DNA from: JALYXV01 sp963733505
GTDB taxonomy: Bacteria > Actinomycetota > Acidimicrobiia > Acidimicrobiales > Palsa-688
Reading direction: 5' to 3'
Length of the DNA: 64,000 nucleotides
Assembly (NCBI GenBank): GCA_963733505.1
Contig: CAVTDW010000025.1
Location: forward strand, 203,896 to 267,895
Positions 16,010-24,413 of the stretch are shown piece by piece; within the stretch, counting starts at the first letter, position 1, and the number at the start of each line of letters is the position of its first letter. Made by a program: the position numbers and the translations under genes. The notes under the pieces were generated by a model. The model saw nothing but the letters and a program-made list of their open reading frames with translations. It was not told where the DNA came from and made no database searches.

Positions 16010-18712
16010 GTGAAGGCGGAGCGAGGGCCGGCCGAAGCGGTCCGCACGTCGTTCGCCACCAGCCTCGGATTCCAGCTGGACCCCTTCCAGCTGGCGGCCC
16101 TCGATGCCCTCGACGCCGGATCGAGCGTCGTGGTGGCGGCGCCGACCGGATCGGGCAAGACCGTGGTGGCGGAGTATGCCATTGCCCGAGCCCTGGCCGA
16201 AGGCTCGAAGGTCTTCTACACGACCCCCCTCAAGGCGCTGTCCAACCAGAAATACGGCGACCTGGTGCGCCGCCATGGTGCCGAACGCGTCGGCCTGTTG
16301 ACCGGTGACAACGCCATCAACGGCGACGCGCCCGTCGTGGTCATGACCACCGAGGTGTTGCGCAACATGATCTACGCCGGGTCGGGCGCCCTCGACGGCC
16401 TGCGCTACGTGATCCTCGACGAGGTCCACTACCTCCAAAACGCCTACCGCGGCCCGGTGTGGGAGGAAGTCATCATCCACACGCCGCCCACCGTCGACCT
16501 GGTGTGCCTCTCGGCGACGGTGTCCAACGCCGAGGAGCTGGCCGACTGGATCCGAACCGTGCGCGGCGATACCGCGGCCGTCATCGAAGAACGGCGACCG
16601 GTCGAGCTGCACAACCTCTACCTTCTGGGAGACCGCAGCAGCGAACGGCTCCTCCTTTTCCCCACCCTGGTTGATGGCCGGCCCAACGCCGAGGCCAGCG
16701 CCCTCGACAGCAAGACCCTGCGCCACCCGGGGCAGCGGGGCCGGCCCCGGGGGAGGCTGTTCACGCCCCGGCGGCCCGAGGTCGTCGAACTCCTGGCCGA
16801 CGCCGAAATGCTCCCCGCCATCTACTTCATCTTCAGCCGGGCGGCCTGCGACGACGCCGTCACCCAGTGCGTGCGCGACGGCCACCGCCTCACCCAGCCG
16901 GAGGAACGCCGCCAGATCCGGGCCATCGTCGAGGCCCATGTGGAAACCCTTTCCGACGACGACCTGCGGGTGCTCGACTACAACAACTGGATCGGCGGGC
17001 TGGAGTCGGGGTTCGCGGCCCACCACGCGGGCATGGTGCCGCCGTTCAAGGAGGCGGTCGAGGCGTGCTTCGCGGCGGGACTGGTCAAGGTGGTGTTCGC
17101 CACCGAGACGCTGTCGCTCGGCATCAACATGCCGGCCCGGTCGGTGGTCATCGAGAAGCTGACCAAGTTCACCGGTGAGCGCCACGAGTTCCTGACCCCG
17201 GGGGAGTACACGCAGCTGACCGGGCGGGCCGGGCGGCGGGGCATCGACGACGTCGGCTACGCCATCGTGCTGTGGTCGCCGTTCGTGCCCTTCGACCAGG
17301 TGGCGGGCTTGGCCGGGACCCGGACCTACGCCCTCACGAGCAGCTTCCGGCCGACCTACAACATGGCGGCCAACCTGGTCCGGCGCTACCCGCCCGACGT
17401 GGCCCACCATCTCCTCAACTTGTCCTTCGCCCAGTACCGCGCCGACAGCGACGTGGTACGGCTGGAGGCGCAGCTGGAGCGCACCCGCGAGGCGGTGGCC
17501 GAAGCGCAGGCCGCGGCGCATTGCGAGCGGGGCGACATCGAGGAGTACCGGGCCCTTCTGCACGCCAGCGAGGAGTCCGGCCGACATCGCCACGCCTTCA
17601 GCGGCGACGTGCTGGCGGCGCTCGACCGGGTGAAGCCAGGCGACGTGCTCGTCGTGCCCGGTGGCAAATCGGGGGGCCGGGTGGCGATCCTGTCGACCTC
17701 GCGCCGGCGCGGCGGCGACCTGCGGCTGCGGGCCATCACCACCGACCGGCGGATGCTTTCGCTCGGCCCGAAGGATTTCCCGGCGCCGCCTCGCCCGGTG
17801 GCGCGCATCGAGCTGCCCGCGCCCTATGCCCCCAACAATGCCGGCTTTCAGCGCCACGTGGCCTCGGCGCTGCAGGCGGCCCGGCTGCGCGAGGACGGCC
17901 TGGTGGGGTTGCACGGCCCTGGCCGTGGCCCCCGGGGCCGAGGTGAGGAGGTGATGGCCCGCGCCGAGGCGGCCGCCGCCCACCCGGTGGCCAGCTGCCC
18001 CGACGCCCGGCGCCACCTGCGGGCCGCCGATCGGGCCGAACGCCTCATCCGAGACGCCGAGCGCATGGAGCGGCGCATCCGGGGACGAACCGAGTCGCTG
18101 GCCCGCCAGTTCGACCGGGTGCTGCGCGTGCTCGAGGCGTGGGGTTATGTGGACGGTTGGGCCTTGACGCCGGCCGGCCAGCGCCTGGCCCGGACCTATC
18201 ACGAAGCTGACCTGCTGGTTGCAGAGTCCTTGCAGCAGGGGTTGCTGGACGATCTGAGCGCCCCCGATCTGGCCGCCGTGGCGTCGGTGTTCACCTACGA
18301 GGCCCGCGGCCAGGGCGAGGGGGTGGCGGCGTTCCCGAGCTCGCTCACCAAGCAGCGGTGGGAGGCCATCGAGGGTCTGGCCGGCGAACTCAACTCGGCC
18401 GAGGAGGAGGCCGGGTTGCCGCTGACCCGCCCGCCCGAGGCCGGCTTCATGACCCTGGCGCACGGCTGGGCGGCCGGGGGCGACTTGGAGGCCCTGATCG
18501 AGGGAGCCGAGCTGTCCGGGGGGGACTTCGTGCGCAACGTGAAGCAGCTGGTCGACCTGCTGCGCCAGCTGGGCGAGGTGGCGCCCGATCCCTCGACCGC
18601 GGCCGCGGCTCGCTCGGCCGCTGACCAGTTGTTCCGGGGTGTGGTGGCGGCGTCGGCGGCGGTGTCGGTGATCGACGCCCACGCCGAGGTTGCGGTCAGC
18701 GAGGCGGAGTAA
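16010..18712 (+). CDS. helY: Ski2/Mtr4-like DEAD/DEAH-box RNA helicase HelY
   Basis: The 900-residue protein starts at GTG 16010. Helicase motifs: Walker A APTGSGKT (about 44-51), Ia TTPLKALSNQ, DEVH (137-140), SAT in LSATVSN, and motif VI in QLTGRAGRRGID. The C-terminal DSHCT-like helical region is complete. Its place directly after tatC matches helY in mycobacteria. It is predicted to unwind structured RNA in RNA processing or decay. A long Arg/Glu-rich helical stretch (about 640-700) suggests a coiled coil. Confidence 0.95.
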   Translation: MKAERGPAEAVRTSFATSLGFQLDPFQLAALDALDAGSSVVVAAPTGSGKTVVAEYAIARALAEGSKVFYTTPLKALSNQKYGDLVRRHGAERVGLLTGDNAINGDAPVVVMTTEVLRNMIYAGSGALDGLRYVILDEVHYLQNAYRGPVWEEVIIHTPPTVDLVCLSATVSNAEELADWIRTVRGDTAAVIEERRPVELHNLYLLGDRSSERLLLFPTLVDGRPNAEASALDSKTLRHPGQRGRPRGRLFTPRRPEVVELLADAEMLPAIYFIFSRAACDDAVTQCVRDGHRLTQPEERRQIRAIVEAHVETLSDDDLRVLDYNNWIGGLESGFAAHHAGMVPPFKEAVEACFAAGLVKVVFATETLSLGINMPARSVVIEKLTKFTGERHEFLTPGEYTQLTGRAGRRGIDDVGYAIVLWSPFVPFDQVAGLAGTRTYALTSSFRPTYNMAANLVRRYPPDVAHHLLNLSFAQYRADSDVVRLEAQLERTREAVAEAQAAAHCERGDIEEYRALLHASEESGRHRHAFSGDVLAALDRVKPGDVLVVPGGKSGGRVAILSTSRRRGGDLRLRAITTDRRMLSLGPKDFPAPPRPVARIELPAPYAPNNAGFQRHVASALQAARLREDGLVGLHGPGRGPRGRGEEVMARAEAAAAHPVASCPDARRHLRAADRAERLIRDAERMERRIRGRTESLARQFDRVLRVLEAWGYVDGWALTPAGQRLARTYHEADLLVAESLQQGLLDDLSAPDLAAVASVFTYEARGQGEGVAAFPSSLTKQRWEAIEGLAGELNSAEEEAGLPLTRPPEAGFMTLAHGWAAGGDLEALIEGAELSGGDFVRNVKQLVDLLRQLGEVAPDPSTAAAARSAADQLFRGVVAASAAVSVIDAHAEVAVSEAE

Positions 18713-18724
18713 CGGGTCGCAGCG

Positions 18725-19340
18725 ATGCCGATTGGAAAAGGGCAACCGTGGGGGGAGGCGGCCCAGTTGCCGCCCGACGGCGTCGTGGTCGCGAGCGACG
18801 CCGAGGCGCGACGGGTGTTGGAGGAATCCCGCTCCCGGCGGATCCCGCTCCCGGTCCTCGGCCTCGTCGGCGGGGACCTGTGGCGCACGCTGGGCGGCAG
18901 CGGCGCCGGCGACGCCGGAGCGGCTCCATTCCGACGAGGCGATGACATTCAGCGTCGACTTGGGCGAGGTGCTCGTCGACGGCCGGTTGCACCTGTTCGT
19001 GGCCCACCTGGTGGCCCGCAGCCGGTCGTGGCGGCGGGTGCTGGTCGCCATGAACGCCCAGTGGCGGGGGGCGTGGGACCTCGGACCGAAGTCACACCCG
19101 AACGACGGCCTCCTCGACACCTACGATGCTCGGCTGGCGTTGCCGGACCTGTGGAAGGTCCGGGCCCGGTTGCCGAGCGGCACGCACCTGCCTCATCCCG
19201 GCATCAAGGAACGCCGGGTCGCGGCGCTGCAGGTCGAATTCGACCGGCCGTTGGCCGTCGAGTTGGACGGCGTCGCGATCGGACGAGCCCGGAACCTGTC
19301 GATGCGCGTCGAACCCGACGCCTTGACGATCGTGGTGTGA
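18725..19340 (+). CDS. Diacylglycerol/lipid-kinase-like protein, broken by a +1 frameshift
   Basis: The gene starts at ATG 18725 (MPIGKGQPWGEAAQLPPDG), 12 nt after helY. The frame breaks between about 18895 and 18925 in a GGCGGCAGCGGCGCCGG-type run; skipping one base links LGGSGAGD to ERLHSDEAMTFSVDLG. The second half has FVAHLVARSRSW, HPNDGLLDTYDARL and FDRPLAVELDG, which resemble the C-terminal half of diacylglycerol-kinase-fold proteins. The ATP-binding GGDGT-type loop is not evident, so catalytic activity is doubtful. Restored length is about 204 residues. Confidence 0.6.
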
Positions 19341-19347
19341 ATCTTGT

Positions 19348-19693
19348 TCACGGCTCCTGGGTCAGTCCGGTGACATTGTTGTCGGCGTCCCTGACCGAAG
19401 CCACCAACTTGCCGCCGCCCACGTCCTTGATCTCCTGCTGTGTTTCGTGCGCCGGCATCGAGGAGGGCCTGTAGCGTCGCGGCAATATCGTCGACTTGCC
19501 AATAGCCGAGCGGGCCGGTCATTCCTTGCTTGTGGCCATTGGGGTCCAATCCTATTTCTTGGTCCCCCACACGAAACCCCACGTAATACGGGGCATCGGC
19601 GTAGGGCGCCACACCCAGGAGCGTGCTGTAGAGCTTCTTGGCGTGGTCGAGGTCTTTGACCGGATAGACGATGAGCTTGAAGCCTTGACTCAT
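19348..19693 (-). CDS. VOC/glyoxalase-family protein, broken by a +1 frameshift
   Basis: The gene starts at ATG 19693 behind AAAGGAG. It opens MSQGFKLIVYPVKDLDHAKK and continues YSTLLGVAPYADAPYYVGF, a typical vicinal-oxygen-chelate fold. After LLDAGA the frame slips; skipping one base at about 19460 gives HETQQEIKDVGGGKLVASV and DADNNVTGLTQEP before a stop at 19348, about 114 residues. It lies 92 bp divergent from the ECF41 sigma gene, and ECF41 genes often sit beside small metabolic enzymes that they regulate. Confidence 0.75.
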
Positions 19694-19721
19694 GGAGAAC
19701 TCCTTTATCGTGATGACATTG

Positions 19722-19748
19722 CGTCACATCGGCTGGGTTTCGTCCGTC
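19722..19748 (+). promoter_or_regulatory. Candidate ECF41-type promoter
   Basis: CGTCACA (19722-19728), 16 bp, then CGTC (19745-19748), about 37 bp before the sigma gene start. This is one mismatch from the TGTCACA-N16-CGTC pattern reported for ECF41 sigma factors (from memory), suggesting autoregulation. Confidence 0.45.
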
Positions 19749-19785
19749 AGGCTCTATGACGGAACGCGGCGAAGGAATGTGACCG

Positions 19786-20691
19786 ATGGACGATAGTGAG
19801 GTTTTGGCGGAGCGGTTCGAGAGCAACCGGGCTCATCTGCGGGCGGTGGCCTATCGCATGCTCGGTTCGGCCAGCGAGGCGGACGACGCGGTGCAAGAAG
19901 CCTGGCTTCGCCTCAGCCGATCCGACACGTCGGGTGTCGACAACCTGGCGGGATGGCTCACGACGGTGGTGGCCCGGGTGTGCCTGGACATGCTGCGGTC
20001 GCGTCAGTCGCGGCGCGAGGTGCCGCTTGGGGAGCCCCTCGGGGAGCCGCTCGGGGTCCAGGAATCGGACCCGCCGGGGCCCGCCGCCGTTGGGGTCGAT
20101 CCCGAGCATGAGGCGCTGTTGGCCGACTCGGTGGGCCTGGCGCTGCTGGTGGTGCTCGACACCTTGGCGCCCGCGGAGCGGCTGGCATTCGTGCTGCATG
20201 ACCTGTTCGCCGTGCCCTTCGACGAGATCGCACCCATCCTCGGGCGCTCCTCGACCGCGGCCAGGCAACTGGCGAGCCGGGCCCGGCGCCGGGTGCAAGG
20301 AGCCGACACCGACGCCGGCGGAGATCTCACCCGCCAGCGCCAGGTCGTCGAGGCGTTCCTGGCGGCGGCGCGCGGCGGCGATTTCGAGGCGCTGCTGGAG
20401 TTGCTCGACCCCGGCGTCATGCTCCGAGCCGACGGCGCCGCCGTGCTGTCGGGTGCCCCGAGGGAGGTCCAGGGGGCCGAAGCGGTGGCCGGTACCTTCT
20501 CCGGTCGCGCCCGGGCGGCTAAGGCGGCATTGATCGACGGGGTCGCGGGGCTGGTATGGGCGGTGGGCGGTCGGCCGCAGGTGGTGTTCAGTTTCACGAT
20601 CACCGACGGGAAGATCGTCCAAATCGAGATGGTCGCCGACCCCGACCACCTCGCCCAGCTCGAGCTGGCAGACCTCGAGGACCTTGGTTGA
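19786..20691 (+). CDS. ECF41-type RNA polymerase sigma factor with SnoaL-like C-terminus
   Basis: The 301-residue protein starts at ATG 19786 behind GAAGGA. Sigma region 2 spans about 8-75 (LRAVAYRMLGSASEADDAVQ; LAGWLTTVVARVCLDMLRSR). Region 4 spans about 115-170 (LAFVLHDLFAVPFDEIAPIL, SSTAARQLASRARRRV). An NTF2/SnoaL-like domain (about 180-295) ends DGKIVQIEMVADPDHL. This C-terminal domain replaces an anti-sigma factor and tunes activity in the ECF41 group. There is no anti-sigma gene nearby. The divergent VOC gene is a likely target. Confidence 0.9.
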   Translation: MDDSEVLAERFESNRAHLRAVAYRMLGSASEADDAVQEAWLRLSRSDTSGVDNLAGWLTTVVARVCLDMLRSRQSRREVPLGEPLGEPLGVQESDPPGPAAVGVDPEHEALLADSVGLALLVVLDTLAPAERLAFVLHDLFAVPFDEIAPILGRSSTAARQLASRARRRVQGADTDAGGDLTRQRQVVEAFLAAARGGDFEALLELLDPGVMLRADGAAVLSGAPREVQGAEAVAGTFSGRARAAKAALIDGVAGLVWAVGGRPQVVFSFTITDGKIVQIEMVADPDHLAQLELADLEDLG

Positions 20692-20730
20692 CACTTGCAC
20701 ACGGACGATGTACTTTAGCGGCACGCAAGT
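20688..20730 (+). promoter_or_regulatory. Promoter with flanking inverted repeat ACTTGC/GCAAGT
   Basis: TTGACA (20688-20693), a 17-bp spacer and TACTTT (20711-20716) form a good housekeeping promoter overlapping the sigma gene stop. ACTTGC (20693-20698) and GCAAGT (20725-20730) flank the -10 region as an inverted repeat, and AAGGAGG (20731-20737) follows directly. The repeat is a plausible operator for the winged-helix regulator in the same operon. Confidence 0.5.
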
Positions 20731-20741
20731 AAGGAGGGTCT

Positions 20742-21168
20742 GTGGAAGATCCAGTGACCGCAGCCGCAATGTTGCTCCACGCCCGACGGGTACAAGAACG
20801 CACCGTGAAGGCCGGTCCCCAGGGAGTGGTTGGTCCAGATGGCCTGGGCGGTGTGGGTGCTGGTGTTCATTCCGCCTTTCGATTTCATCAATGGGAACAT
20901 TTGGGGTCCGGTGGTGTTGGCGTCGTCGGCTGCGGGCACGATCATCTGCTGGCTGTATTACATCAGGGGGTACGGGCGGGTGCATCCGCTCACGCCCAAG
21001 CAATGGCGCGTGTGGTTGTGGTGGAGCCCGTGGTATGCCGCGTGGATCGTCTTTGCCAACGTGTTGAAAGGCGACATTCCGGTGGCGGCCACGATCGCCG
21101 CGGTGGCATCGGCGGCGCCTCTCCTTGGCTACGCGCTCGGCAACCGGCGCCGGTCGGCGCAGCAATGA
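20742..21168 (+). CDS. Integral membrane protein, broken by a frameshift near its start
   Basis: The strong AAGGAGG and GTG at 20742 begin VEDPVTAAAMLLHARRVQER, but the membrane-protein frame is +1 to it from about 20809 (RPVPREWLVQMAWAVWVLVF). Joining them at about 20806-20810 gives a natural protein of about 141 residues with three or four helices and a conserved-looking FDFINGNIWGPV. Without repair, translation could start at ATG 20839. It overlaps the next gene by 4 nt (ATGA). No family is recognised. Confidence 0.6.
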
Positions 21169-21467
21169 GCCACCCCCGTACCCGGCTCGACGACGTGATG
21201 TATCAGCCGGTGCGCTTCTCGATCGCGGCGGCGCTCGCCGCAGCCGCGGAGCTGGAGTTCTCCACGGTGCGCGACGTCGTCGAGATCAGCGACTCGCTGT
21301 TGTCGCAGCACGCCGCTCGGTTGGAGGAAGCCGGCTACCTCCGTGTCCGCAAAGGCCATGTGGGCAAGCGGCCCCGAACCTGGCTGTCGCTCACCGACGA
21401 TGGTCGCGCCGCATTCAAGGACCACGTCGATGCCCTCCGGGCGATCGTGGAGGCCGCACCAGCTTGA
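21165..21467 (+). CDS. Winged-helix transcriptional regulator (HTH_34/ArsR-MarR-like)
   Basis: The product has 100 residues from ATG 21165, overlapping the membrane gene stop. It reads LDDVMYQPVRFSIAAALAAA, then the recognition region VRDVVEISDSLLSQHAARLEEAGYL (cut here: LSQHAARLEEAGYLRVRKGH) and a wing GKRPRTWLSLTDDGRAAF. Small regulators of this type commonly pair with a membrane-protein gene that they repress. Autoregulation through the inverted repeat at 20693-20730 is a reasonable inference. Confidence 0.85.
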   Translation: MSHPRTRLDDVMYQPVRFSIAAALAAAAELEFSTVRDVVEISDSLLSQHAARLEEAGYLRVRKGHVGKRPRTWLSLTDDGRAAFKDHVDALRAIVEAAPA

Positions 21468-21511
21468 CCGAACGCCGGACCCGTCGGTGGGCCCGGCAGT
21501 ACCGTTGATCT

Positions 21512-21973
21512 GTGGCCGATGACATCGACGTCCAAGAGACGCAACGAGACGATGGAGCGAGCGTCGACCCAGGACGCACTGGGCCCGGCATTGGGCTGTT
21601 GGTCGGCGGGGTGCTGGTCGTGCTGTTCGTACTGTTGGTGCTCGTTGTCCGCAGGCGGAAGCGTCGGGCGAGCAAGCAGGGTGGCGACCGATCGCGTGCC
21701 GGCCCCGGACGGGCCTACCGGATCACTTCCGGCTCGTCAGGTAGAAAGCACCGTGATATTCGGCGATGGGATCTATGGCGCCATGCCTGCGTCGGATGCC
21801 GGCGCCGACGCTGCGGCATTCCGAAGCGGTGCCGGGGCCGCGGGCAACGTTGCCGACCGTGGCGGTGTTGTCGCCTACCTGGATGTTTGGGATCGCACCC
21901 TCACGAGTGTCGACGATCCGGCGGTGGAAGTAGTGGCGATCGGAGGCCCCGATACTTCGTCCCGGGATCGTAG
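21512..21973 (+). CDS. Possible single-pass membrane protein (low confidence)
   Basis: A GTG-started frame begins VADDIDVQETQRDDG and has a convincing membrane helix (about residues 27-46, Gly/Leu/Val-rich), followed by a very basic stretch. Beyond about residue 65 the composition (Arg/Cys-rich) looks like out-of-frame translation, and another frame carries a recognisable fragment there. No ribosome site is seen. Only the first 60 residues are likely to be genuine, if any. Confidence 0.3.
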   Translation: MADDIDVQETQRDDGASVDPGRTGPGIGLLVGGVLVVLFVLLVLVVRRRKRRASKQGGDRSRAGPGRAYRITSGSSGRKHRDIRRWDLWRHACVGCRRRRCGIPKRCRGRGQRCRPWRCCRLPGCLGSHPHECRRSGGGSSGDRRPRYFVPGS

Positions 21974-22043
21974 GCCTGCTTCCAATCGGCGCCTGGACCG
22001 ACATTTACGAAACCAAGGCTGCAATAGAGCCGCCAAGCCATAG
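21735..22043 (+). pseudogene. Fragment resembling a DUF6519-type phage/injection-associated protein
   Basis: One frame reads GVVAYLDVWDRTLTSVDDP followed by VEVVAIGGPDTSSRDR, close to the YLDVWER...EDP...ALGGPDTxTR motif that I recall from DUF6519 proteins found with right-handed beta-helix or tail-like proteins. There is no start codon context, and the frame ends soon after. It looks like a relic of a larger gene. Identification rests on this motif alone. Confidence 0.35.
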
Positions 22044-22097
22044 GTGTCGACGAACGGGCCGTGGGTTGTCTCCCGCCGATGCTCGCACAAGTCGGTC

Positions 22098-23239
22098 TCA
22101 AACGGTGCTGACGGACATCGAGTAGTGCGTCCCGCCGCCCGCGCCCGAAGCAATGCGCTCGACCTCGCGGGCGAGGACATCGGGGGCAAGGTCGCCGTGC
22201 TCGGCGAACAGTTCAACCTCGACCCGGTCTCGCGTGACCTGCCAGGTGCCGACCACCTTGCCGCCCGCCACGACCACTGGGGAGATCCACCCCGCCGCTT
22301 TGCTGATGAATCGGCGACGAGGGGCTGCGATGATGCGGACGTCGCTGGTTCCGGGGCCGAGGACGTATTGGTCGAAGGCGGGCAACAGACGAACCGTGCG
22401 GTCTGGACGAGAATCCATCAGGTCACCGAGGTCCTCGGCGCGGGCATGCAACATCTCACCCTCGACGTCGACCACCACCAGTTGGTCACCGAGTTGGGCA
22501 AACCAGGTGCGCAATGCCGCCCTTTTTGAGGTGCCGCGGCTCAACCACTGGTCGAAGGTGGCGGGGCTCGCCGGGCCGTAGCGCACCGAGATAGGCCCTG
22601 ACCGCGACCGATGCCGCCTGTTCCACCGGGGGGAAGTCCCGACCAGTCGGGAAACCAGGTATCGGGCCTGGTAAACGTGACCCGAGTTCCACTACTGGGG
22701 CCGTTGCACAATATGCCTTGCCAAGCCAGGGGCTTGAGCACCGCACCCCAGCCCGAACGGACTTTCTCGCCTAATACCGGGTCACCGGTGCGCGCAACGA
22801 CCCCGGCGACGAGTTCCTCCCGGCTGAGCACTGTCCCGTCCAGCAGTTCGTACACCGCACCGGCAAGGCGGTCGAGATCGCCCACCTCCAAGAAGGTGCG
22901 CTGCCAGGAAGCCTTTTCCCAGCCCCGGCTGGCGCTGAGCAACGACAGGTAGGCGCCAGCGTCATCGGGGGAGAGGAGATGCAAGGTTCCTCGCATCGCC
23001 CACGTTCGCATCAATGCTCGCTGCGAAATGAGCTCGTCGACCTCACCGGACCGTGGCTCGGTTTGGCGCGCCGCCACCGCGGCGACGGCGGCGGAGGGCA
23101 CCTGCGCCTGTACTCCCGCCAGTCGGCGTACGACATCGACCGCGGAACCCGTTGTCGTCTCGCTCAACCACTGGCGCTTCATGCGCCAGGCCAGCACCTG
23201 GTCCCACGTCAATCGCGGTGGCACCTTGAGATCGGTCAC
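22098..23239 (-). CDS. AlkZ-like winged-helix DNA-binding protein, broken by two indels
   Basis: Three overlapping frames make one protein. The N-terminal part starts at GTG 23239 (or 23245): RLTWDQVLAWRMKRQWL, VVRRLAGVQAQVPSAA and MRTWAMRGTLHLL, the HTH_42/AlkZ pattern. The frame slips at a run of six G (22628-22633) into FPPVEQAASVAVRAYLG, and again at about 22575-22593 into YGPASPATFDQWLSRGTSK, ending SMSVSTV. AlkZ-type proteins are DNA glycosylases acting on crosslinks or bulky adducts. Restored length is about 380 residues. The indels are probably sequencing errors. Confidence 0.75.
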
Positions 23240-23364
23240 GCACACGAGGTTATGGCCCCGCTCTCGGATTCTTGCGGTCCAGCGGACCCCTACCGTGCTT
23301 CGCCATAAAAGTGGAACGTTCGTGCGCACGTGGGACCGCGTACCCATGCCGTCGACAGGAACGA

Positions 23365-24225
23365 TCAGCGGGCTGGAGCGAGTTGGCGCTCGAGGAACTC
23401 GATCATGTGCGTCACTTTGGTGGGCGTGATGATGTGGGGCGTGGCGGGCATGATCGCAAGCTCGCCAGACGGAAGGGCGCGGTAGGCGGCGACTGCCTCT
23501 TCAGGCGTGCAGAAGTCGTCTCGGTCGCCCCCGAGTATCAGTGTCGGGGCGGTAATCCGTTCCAGGTCGGCGACGGTGTAGCCGGGCGGCTCGGTCAGGC
23601 GGTGGAAGGCGAGACGGAGGTATTCCCTCCAGTAGCCGTCGCCCTGTCCGCTGTCTTGGTCGGCCTTCAGCAGGGCGAATGCAGCGCGCATCTGGTCTGA
23701 CTGCTCGAAGGACCGGGCGGCTGCGTCGGGGTCGGCTTGGGTCGCAGTCGGACTCCCTCCGAGTATTTGGCGCATCATGGGGAAGGTCAGCGACGCCGGG
23801 TTGAACAGATCGAAGCCCGCGTCGTTCACCACGGCTCGTATCGAGGCGGGGTTGCGGATACCAACGACGGTTGCTGTAACGGCGCCCTCGCTGAACCCCG
23901 CGATCAGCGGCCGGCCGAGGCCGAGAACGTCGATGAGAGCGACGACGTCGTCGGCCAGCAGGTCCCAGGTGATGACGCCACCGGAGTGAGCGGTCCGTCC
24001 GCACCCTCGGGTGTCGGGCGCGATCACCCGGAAATGCTCGGCCAACCGGGCCATGTGGGATTGGTACGAAACGGGCACGTCGCCCCAGATGGGATTGGTG
24101 GACACCACGCCACCGTGCAACAGCAACAGCGGATTTCCCCGCCCGGCCTCGACATAGTGGATGTCGATCCCGTTGGCACGGGCCGAACAGTCGGCCACCT
24201 GCACGCCTTCGTCTTGGACTTTCAT
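23365..24225 (-). CDS. Alpha/beta-fold hydrolase
   Basis: The product has 286 residues from ATG 24225, chosen for GGGAGAGAGAA just upstream over an in-frame start at 24288. The oxyanion region is LLLLHGGVVSTN, the nucleophile elbow GFSEGA gives the Ser, the acid is in ILGGDRDDF, and the His in ATPHIITP completes the triad. Cap residues are of the epoxide-hydrolase/haloperoxidase type, but the substrate is unknown. It is downstream of the HD-GYP-LuxR gene on the same strand, with two palindromes in the gap. Confidence 0.9.
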   Translation of the reverse strand: MKVQDEGVQVADCSARANGIDIHYVEAGRGNPLLLLHGGVVSTNPIWGDVPVSYQSHMARLAEHFRVIAPDTRGCGRTAHSGGVITWDLLADDVVALIDVLGLGRPLIAGFSEGAVTATVVGIRNPASIRAVVNDAGFDLFNPASLTFPMMRQILGGSPTATQADPDAAARSFEQSDQMRAAFALLKADQDSGQGDGYWREYLRLAFHRLTEPPGYTVADLERITAPTLILGGDRDDFCTPEEAVAAYRALPSGELAIMPATPHIITPTKVTHMIEFLERQLAPAR

Positions 24226-24297
24226 TTCTCTCTCCCGTCGCCTCGATCGCTTGGGTGCGACGGTACGGAGAACTGATATGGCAGTCATCGGGTGTTC

Positions 24298-24358
24298 GCC
24301 TGATCTTCAGGCGATTCTCCATGCATTCTCCTGGAGCGCCGGGCCAACTCTGAGTTGG
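24298..24358. promoter_or_regulatory. Two palindromes upstream of the hydrolase gene
   Basis: GCCTGA-TCT-TCAGGC (24298-24312) and CCAACTC-T-GAGTTGG (24344-24358) are each perfect 15-bp inverted repeats. They lie 73-133 bp upstream of the hydrolase start and directly after the LuxR-fusion gene. They are plausible binding sites for that regulator. Confidence 0.35.
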
Positions 24359-24413
24359 TGACTCAGTCGTTTGCCGGCGTCGCCCCGGGTGGCCTGAGAT
24401 TTGGATCCGGGGG

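Noticed and set aside
15974..19120. Very long open frame (over 1,000 codons) opposite helY
   Set aside because: Antisense to a clear helicase gene; GC-rich third positions keep the opposite strand open. No motif or ribosome site.
22044..22586. Plus-strand frames across the AlkZ-like gene
   Set aside because: The minus strand carries the recognisable AlkZ segments; the plus frames have no family character.
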